Below are positions 59,191 to 64,000 of a stretch of 64,000 bases of DNA, piece after piece (position 1 is the stretch's first letter; each line of letters starts with the position of its first letter). The translations under genes were made by a program, and so were the position numbers. The DNA comes from Xenopus tropicalis. Its lineage: Eukaryota; Chordata; Amphibia; Anura; Pipidae. The stretch covers positions 5,959,495 to 6,023,494 of the forward strand of contig NC_030680.2 in assembly GCF_000004195.4 (NCBI RefSeq), written 5' to 3'. Under the pieces are notes generated by a model that was given only the letters and a program-made list of their open reading frames with translations, was not told the origin of the DNA and did not search any database.

Positions 59191-61356
59191 TCCATAGTTT
59201 TATGGTATCTCTCTGTACAGGCTATGGGCAAACTTAGGGGGCTCTTCCTGCTGAATTGTGCTTAGTACAGGGGAATCCCTATGTGCCATAGTTTTATGGT
59301 ATCTTTCTGTACAGGCTATGGGCAAACTTAGGGGGCTGTTCCTGCTGAATTGTGCTTAGTACAGGGGAATCCCTATGTGCCATAGTTTTATGGTATCTCT
59401 CTGTACAGGCTATGGGCAAACTTAGGGGGCTGTTCCTGCTGAATTGTGCTTAGTAGAGGGGAATCCCTATGTGCCATAGTTTTATGGTATCTCTCTGTAC
59501 AGGCTATGGGCAAACTTAGGGGACTGTTCCTGCTGAATTGTGCTTAGTACAGGGGAATCCCTATGTGCCATAGTTTTATGGTATCTCTCTGTACAGGCTA
59601 TGAGCAAACTTAGGGGGCTGTTCCTGCTGAATTGTGCTTAGTACAGGGGAATCCCTATGTGCCATAGTTTTATGGTATCTCTCTGTACAGGCTATGAACA
59701 AACATAGGAGGCTGTTCCTGCTGAATTGTGCTTAGTACAGGGGAATCCCTATGTGCCATAGTTTTATGGTATCTCTCTGTACAGGCTATGAGCAAACTTA
59801 GGGGGCTGTTCCTGCTGAATTGTGCTTAGTACAGGGGAATCCCTATGTGCCATAGTTTTATGGTATCTCTCTGTACAGGCTATGAGCAAACTTAGGGGGC
59901 TGTTCCTGCTGAATTGTGCTTAGTACAGGGGAATCCCTATGCTGCCATAGTTATATGGTATCTCTCTGTACAGGCTATGAGCAAACTTAGGGGGCTGTTC
60001 CTGCTGAATTGTGCTTAGTACAGGGGAATCCCTATGTGCCATAGTTTTATGGTATCTCTCTGTACAGGCTATGGGCAAACTTAGGGGGCTGTTCCTGCTG
60101 AATTGTGCTTAGTAGAGGGGAATCCCTATGTGCCATAGTTTTATGGTATCTCTCTGTACAGGCTATGGGCAAACTTAGGGGACTGTTCCTGCTGAATTGT
60201 GCTTAGTACAGGGGAATCCCTATGTGCCATAGTTTTATGGTATCTCTCTGTACAGGCTATGAGCAAACTTAGGGGGCTGTTCCTGCTGAATTGTGCTTAG
60301 TACAGGGGAATCCCTATGTGCCATAGTTTTATGGTATCTCTCTGTACAGGCTATGAGCAAACATAGGAGGCTGTTCCTGCTGAATTGTGCTTAGTACAGG
60401 GGAATCCCTATGTGCCATAGTTTTATGGTATCTCTCTGTACAGGCTATGAGCAAACTTAGGGGGCTGTTCCTGCTGAATTGTGCTTAGTACAGGGGAATC
60501 CCTATGTGCCATAGTTTTATGGTATCTCTCTGTACAGGCTATGAGCAAACTTAGGGGGCTGTTCCTGCTGAATTGTGCTTAGTACAGGGGAATCCCTATG
60601 CTGCCATAGTTATATGGTATCTCTCTGTACAGGCTATGAGCAAACTTAGGGGGCTGTTCCTGCTGAATTGTGCTTAGTACAGGGGAATCCCTATGTGCCA
60701 TAGTTTTATGGTATCTCTCTGTACAGGCTATGGGCAAACTTAGGGGACTGTTCCTGCTGAATTGTGCTTAGTACAGGGGAATCCCTATGCTGCCATAGTT
60801 ATATGGTATCTCTCTGTACAGGCTATGAGCAAACTTAGGGGGCTGTTCCTGCTGAATTGTGCTTAGTACAGGGGAATCCCTATGTGCCATAGTTTTATGG
60901 TATCTCTCTGTACAGGCTATGGGCAAACTTAGGGGACTGTTCCTGCTGAATTGTGCTTAGTACAGGGGAATCCCTATGTGCCATAGCTTTATGGTATGTC
61001 TCTGTACAGGCTATGAGCAAACTTAGGGGGCTGTTCCTGCTGAATTGTGCTTAGTACAGGGGAATCCCTATGTGCCATAGTTTTATGGTATCTCTCTGTA
61101 CAGGCTATGGGCAAACTTAGGGGGCTGTTCCTGCTGAATTGTGCTTAGTACATGGGAATCCCTATGTGCCATAGTTTTATGGTATCTCTCTGTACAGGCT
61201 ATGGGCAAACTTAGGGGGCTGTTCCTGCTGAATTGTGCTTAGTACAGGGGAATCCCTATGTGCCATAGTTTTATGGTATCTCTCTGTACAGGCTATGAGC
61301 AAACTTAGGGGGCTGTTCCTGCTGAATTGTGCTTAGTACAGGGGAATCCCTATGCT
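59191..61356 (-). repeat. 94-bp minisatellite, inverted block (~23 copies) with a 659-bp higher-order repeat
   Basis: Reverse-complement copies of the 94-bp unit found at 42.75-44.30 kb. Marker variants recur at a fixed offset: tagtagaggg at 59,451 and 60,110, and gctgccatagttatatgg at 59,941 and 60,600. Both pairs are 659 bp apart, which is seven units plus one inserted base. This shows a recent seven-unit block duplication. Confidence 0.93.
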
Positions 61357-61706
61357 GGTGGAATTAATGAAATACTTTCCTATTTAGTTATCATTCCCTG
61401 TTTATAACACTTGTAAAAACTTTAAATGCCAAGCGATAAGCTTAGATTTGTTTTGGCTTCACTGATTGGTGGGAAGGCAGAGCTGCCAGACTGATGTATT
61501 TTTCCCCTGTAATATAATAGTTACTGTGTCACATGAACTAAAGGGGAAATTCAGTTGCCGGAGAGTTTACAGTAGAGCTGTCAAAACAAATATCCAGCGG
61601 CTGCAAAGCGTATCGGAGCGGGGAGTGTTTATGTCTGTGCGATGGGGGGGCACCATATCATATTGTTATGGCTGCTTCACCGGCACAGAGCGGCGGGAAT
61701 ATTGTT
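61357..61706. other. Non-repetitive spacer, no gene recognised
   Basis: About 350 bp of single-copy-looking DNA between the 94-bp and 104-bp arrays. The plus-strand frame starting at 61,466 runs into the array and has no domain. Confidence 0.5.
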
Positions 61707-62110
61707 GTGTACTGTACTGTCTAAGGGAAACACTATGGCACCTCCTACCCATATGTATAAATACAAATATACAGAGAAGGAATGTTCTGGGCACACAATA
61801 AGCTGTACCCCCATACTGTACTGTCTAAGGGAAACACTATGGCACCCCCTACCCATATGTATAAATACAAATATACAGAGAAGGAATGTTCTGGGCACAC
61901 AATAAGCTGTACCCCCATACTGTACTGTCTAAGGGAAACACTATGGCACCCCCTACCCATATGTATAAATACAAATATACAGAGAAGGAATGTTCTGGGC
62001 ACACAATAAGCTGTACCCCCATACTGTACTGTCTAAGGGAAACACTATGGCACCTCCTACCCATATGTATAAATACAAATATACAGAGAAGGAATGTTCT
62101 GGGCACACAA
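61707..62110 (+). repeat. 104-bp minisatellite, block C (~4 copies)
   Basis: Same unit and orientation as blocks A and B around the LINE, about 19 kb away, with no insertion in it. Its copies mix both diagnostic variants: cacctcc in the first and last, caccccc in the middle two. Confidence 0.95.
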
Positions 62111-63487
62111 TCCAGTGTATATATTGGGCCGGTATCTCTTTAATCAGCTGTAAGAGACAGATAACCAATTACTTTCTTGTTTTGCAGAGACAAATAACTG
62201 GGGATAAAGAAGGAAAAGAGGAGATGAATTTCTCATCCGCGGAGGAGACAGGAGATCAAGGGGAAATCTGAGAGGGATCCAGATAACATTTCAGGCAGTT
62301 AAACGCAAAAAAGACTTGAATTGAAACCGTAATTGGTTTTTCCTGGTTTTCATCTTATAAAAAACTTGTATTTTCCAACACTGCACTAAACAAACCATTA
62401 TGTTCTATCAGGGGCTGCTGCCGCTAAGCCTTCTGGATTGTGTCATAGTCCCACTCCCTGCACCCCGCTATATACCCCTGTATCCTTTACTTTACCCAGG
62501 GGGCATCCTTGCATCCCTTAATTACATACTGAGCTGTGATAGGCCGGACGGGGAGGCCTATCACAGCTCAGTATGTATATTAAGGGATGTCTAAAGGGTT
62601 ACTACTTATTTCTTGGTGGCTAATGATGTCACGACCAGTTCTGATGATGTCACTTCCAGGTCAGCCTATAGCAGGTCAGGTTATGGGTGTGATTGGGTAA
62701 TGGGTTCCAAGTGGGTAAAAATGTGGGTTTCAGAAATTGGACCCGCCCAGGACTCATCTTCCTGCCTATCAATGCTCAGCCCCGCCCACTGGCAGCGGAA
62801 AGGAGGAGGTGCCTATAACTGATAACTGTAAAACACAGATAAGGCAACCGCAGCCAAACTGGGTTTAATGGGATATTTTAGTGACTAGTTGAATGCCCAC
62901 TCCCAGTGCCACGGTGCCAACTTACTGTGCCTTATACCCAATAACAACCGGCGAATATTTTCACGTTGCGCTGCACAAATCCCCTTTAACGAGGAGCTTA
63001 GCGGCGCTAAAACGCGTCTCCCACCGGCACGCAGGGATTATCCCTTATTAGGGTGCAGCCGGCGTCGCTAAGTATGCAAAGAACTTGCTAAAGGTTGCCA
63101 TGCCGACCCCCACCTCCAATTAGGGAGCATTTCCAATGCTAAATCTGCTTGATGATGATGATGGCTGTCAGGCTCCCAGCCGCACTAATAAGTGGCGCGT
63201 CCCGTGCCCAAATGATTGGCTGTCTGACGGTAATAACGGAAAAATGCTAATTGTGCCCAGACCTTGTTTCCTCCGCAGCTTCATACGGGGGCGCTACAAC
63301 CCTCTTGGCCTGAAAGGTAATTAGAAATAGGGATCCCTAATTGTAAAATCCTCGACCCAGGGCCAAGATTCCTAGCCTTGTGCCTACAACTCCCAGCACC
63401 CTCCAACAAATAGTCATGGTTAAGGCATGCTGGGAGATAACATTACATACCTTCTGGTTACAGAACCCAAACAGGGGTTCAGAGATG
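62111..63487. other. Spacer, largely non-repetitive, no gene recognised
   Basis: It holds the near-perfect hairpin at 62,512-62,589 (separate entry). A stretch around 62,625-62,810 (gatgtcacttccaggtcagc, gtgggtaaaaatgtgggttt, gacccgcccaggactc) looks from memory like a dispersed frog repeat. Short frames have no domain. Near 63,388-63,436, actcccagca and tgctgggaga form a weak inverted pair. Confidence 0.45.
62512..62589. repeat. Near-perfect inverted repeat (34/35-nt arms, 9-nt loop)
   Basis: The left arm 62,512-62,545 (catcccttaattacatactg ... gataggcc) pairs with the right arm 62,555-62,589 (ggcctatcac ... taagggatg), with one extra base in the right arm. The loop is ggacgggga. A transcript in either direction would form a stable hairpin. 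It could be a tiny foldback element, a recent inverted duplication or a small-RNA precursor; the sequence does not decide. Confidence 0.85.
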
Positions 63488-64000
63488 CCAATAGAGCTGT
63501 TCTGCCCCAATAAGGGGTAATTATATCTTAGTTGGGATCAAGTACAGGTACTGTTTTATTATTACAGAGAAAAGGGAATCATTTAACCATTAAATAAACC
63601 CAATAGGGCTGTTCTGCCCCAATAAGGGGTAATTATATCTTAGTTGGGATCAAGTACAGGTACTGTTTTATTATTACAGAGAAAAGGGAATCATTTAACC
63701 ATGAAATAAACCCAATAGGGCTGTTCTGCCCCCAATAAGGGGTAATTATATCTTAGTTGGGATCAAGTACAGGTACTGTTTTATTATTACAGAGAAAAGG
63801 GGATCATTTAACCATTAAATAAACCCAATAGGGCTGTTCTGCCCCCAATAAGGGGTAATTATATCTTAGTTGGGATCAAGTACAGGTACTGTTTTATTAT
63901 TACAGAGAAAAGGGAATCATTTAACCATGAAATAAACCCAATAGGGCTGTTCTGCCCCAATAAGGGGTAATTATATCTTAGTTGGGATCAAGTACAGGTA
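63488..64000 (-). repeat. 112-bp MITE-derived array, inverted, running off the window (~4.5 copies)
   Basis: Reverse-complement 112-bp units starting at ccaatagagctgttctgccc and continuing to the window end. There is no MITE terminus at the left edge; the right edge is not visible. Confidence 0.93.

Noticed and set aside
63380..63440. actcccagca ... tgctgggaga inverted pair as a ZNF143-type regulatory element
   Set aside because: The match is short, and similar phrases recur in dispersed repeats at 44.7 and 46.6 kb. There is no promoter context.

Overview
The window looks like vertebrate, specifically Xenopus-type (frog, probably X. tropicalis), nuclear DNA. There are no bacterial-style genes, and I found no host exon, tRNA or rRNA that I could defend. 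The frog assignment rests on a Tx1-like non-LTR retrotransposon, a Penelope-like element, and a MITE whose ends read tacaggtatggga / tcctatacctgta with internal ttatccggaa motifs, which I remember as abundant in Xenopus. Roughly two thirds of the 64 kb is tandemly repeated DNA belonging to about ten distinct unit families. That density suggests a minisatellite-rich, possibly subtelomeric, segment (inference).

Layout. 1-960: CT-rich degenerate 19-bp repeat. 1,978-27,112: one huge 30/34-bp array. Its 4.4-27.0 kb part is full of random single-base indels, probably uncorrected long-read sequence, and holds one ~78-bp non-repeat insert near 18.9 kb. 27.95-29.23 and 33.71-34.34 kb: two blocks of one 100-bp unit, with a 68-bp array (30.06-31.05 kb), a two-copy 178-bp duplication (31.5 kb) and a 19-bp array (32.4-32.9 kb) between them. 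34.65-35.41 and 41.88-42.32 kb: two halves of a 104-bp array split by the retrotransposon; a third block lies at 61.71-62.11 kb. 42.75-44.30 and 59.19-61.36 kb: one 94-bp unit in opposite orientations. 44.99-46.33, 47.76-51.57, 53.45-53.99 and 63.49-64.00 kb: a 112-bp unit that is the internal part of the MITE, in both orientations, once inside a complete MITE (53,324-54,102). 54.48-55.17 kb: 77-bp array leading into a LINE/SINE-like 3' tail. 55.87-58.55 kb: 33-bp array that is open in both strands.

Genes. The only convincing coding sequences belong to transposable elements. The Tx1-like LINE (35,406-41,883) appears complete. ORF1 (945 aa) has three CCHC zinc knuckles and an 18-copy heptapeptide repeat. 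ORF2 (1,122 aa) has an APE-type endonuclease, a YADD reverse transcriptase and a C-terminal CCHC. The two ORFs overlap by one base in a TAATG stop-start. The Penelope-like element (48,609-50,496) is 5'-truncated and frameshifted but keeps the RT YVDD motif, the GIY-YIG endonuclease, a 25-bp perfect inverted terminal repeat and a 15-bp target duplication. Together the window records transposons landing in, and giving rise to, tandem arrays.
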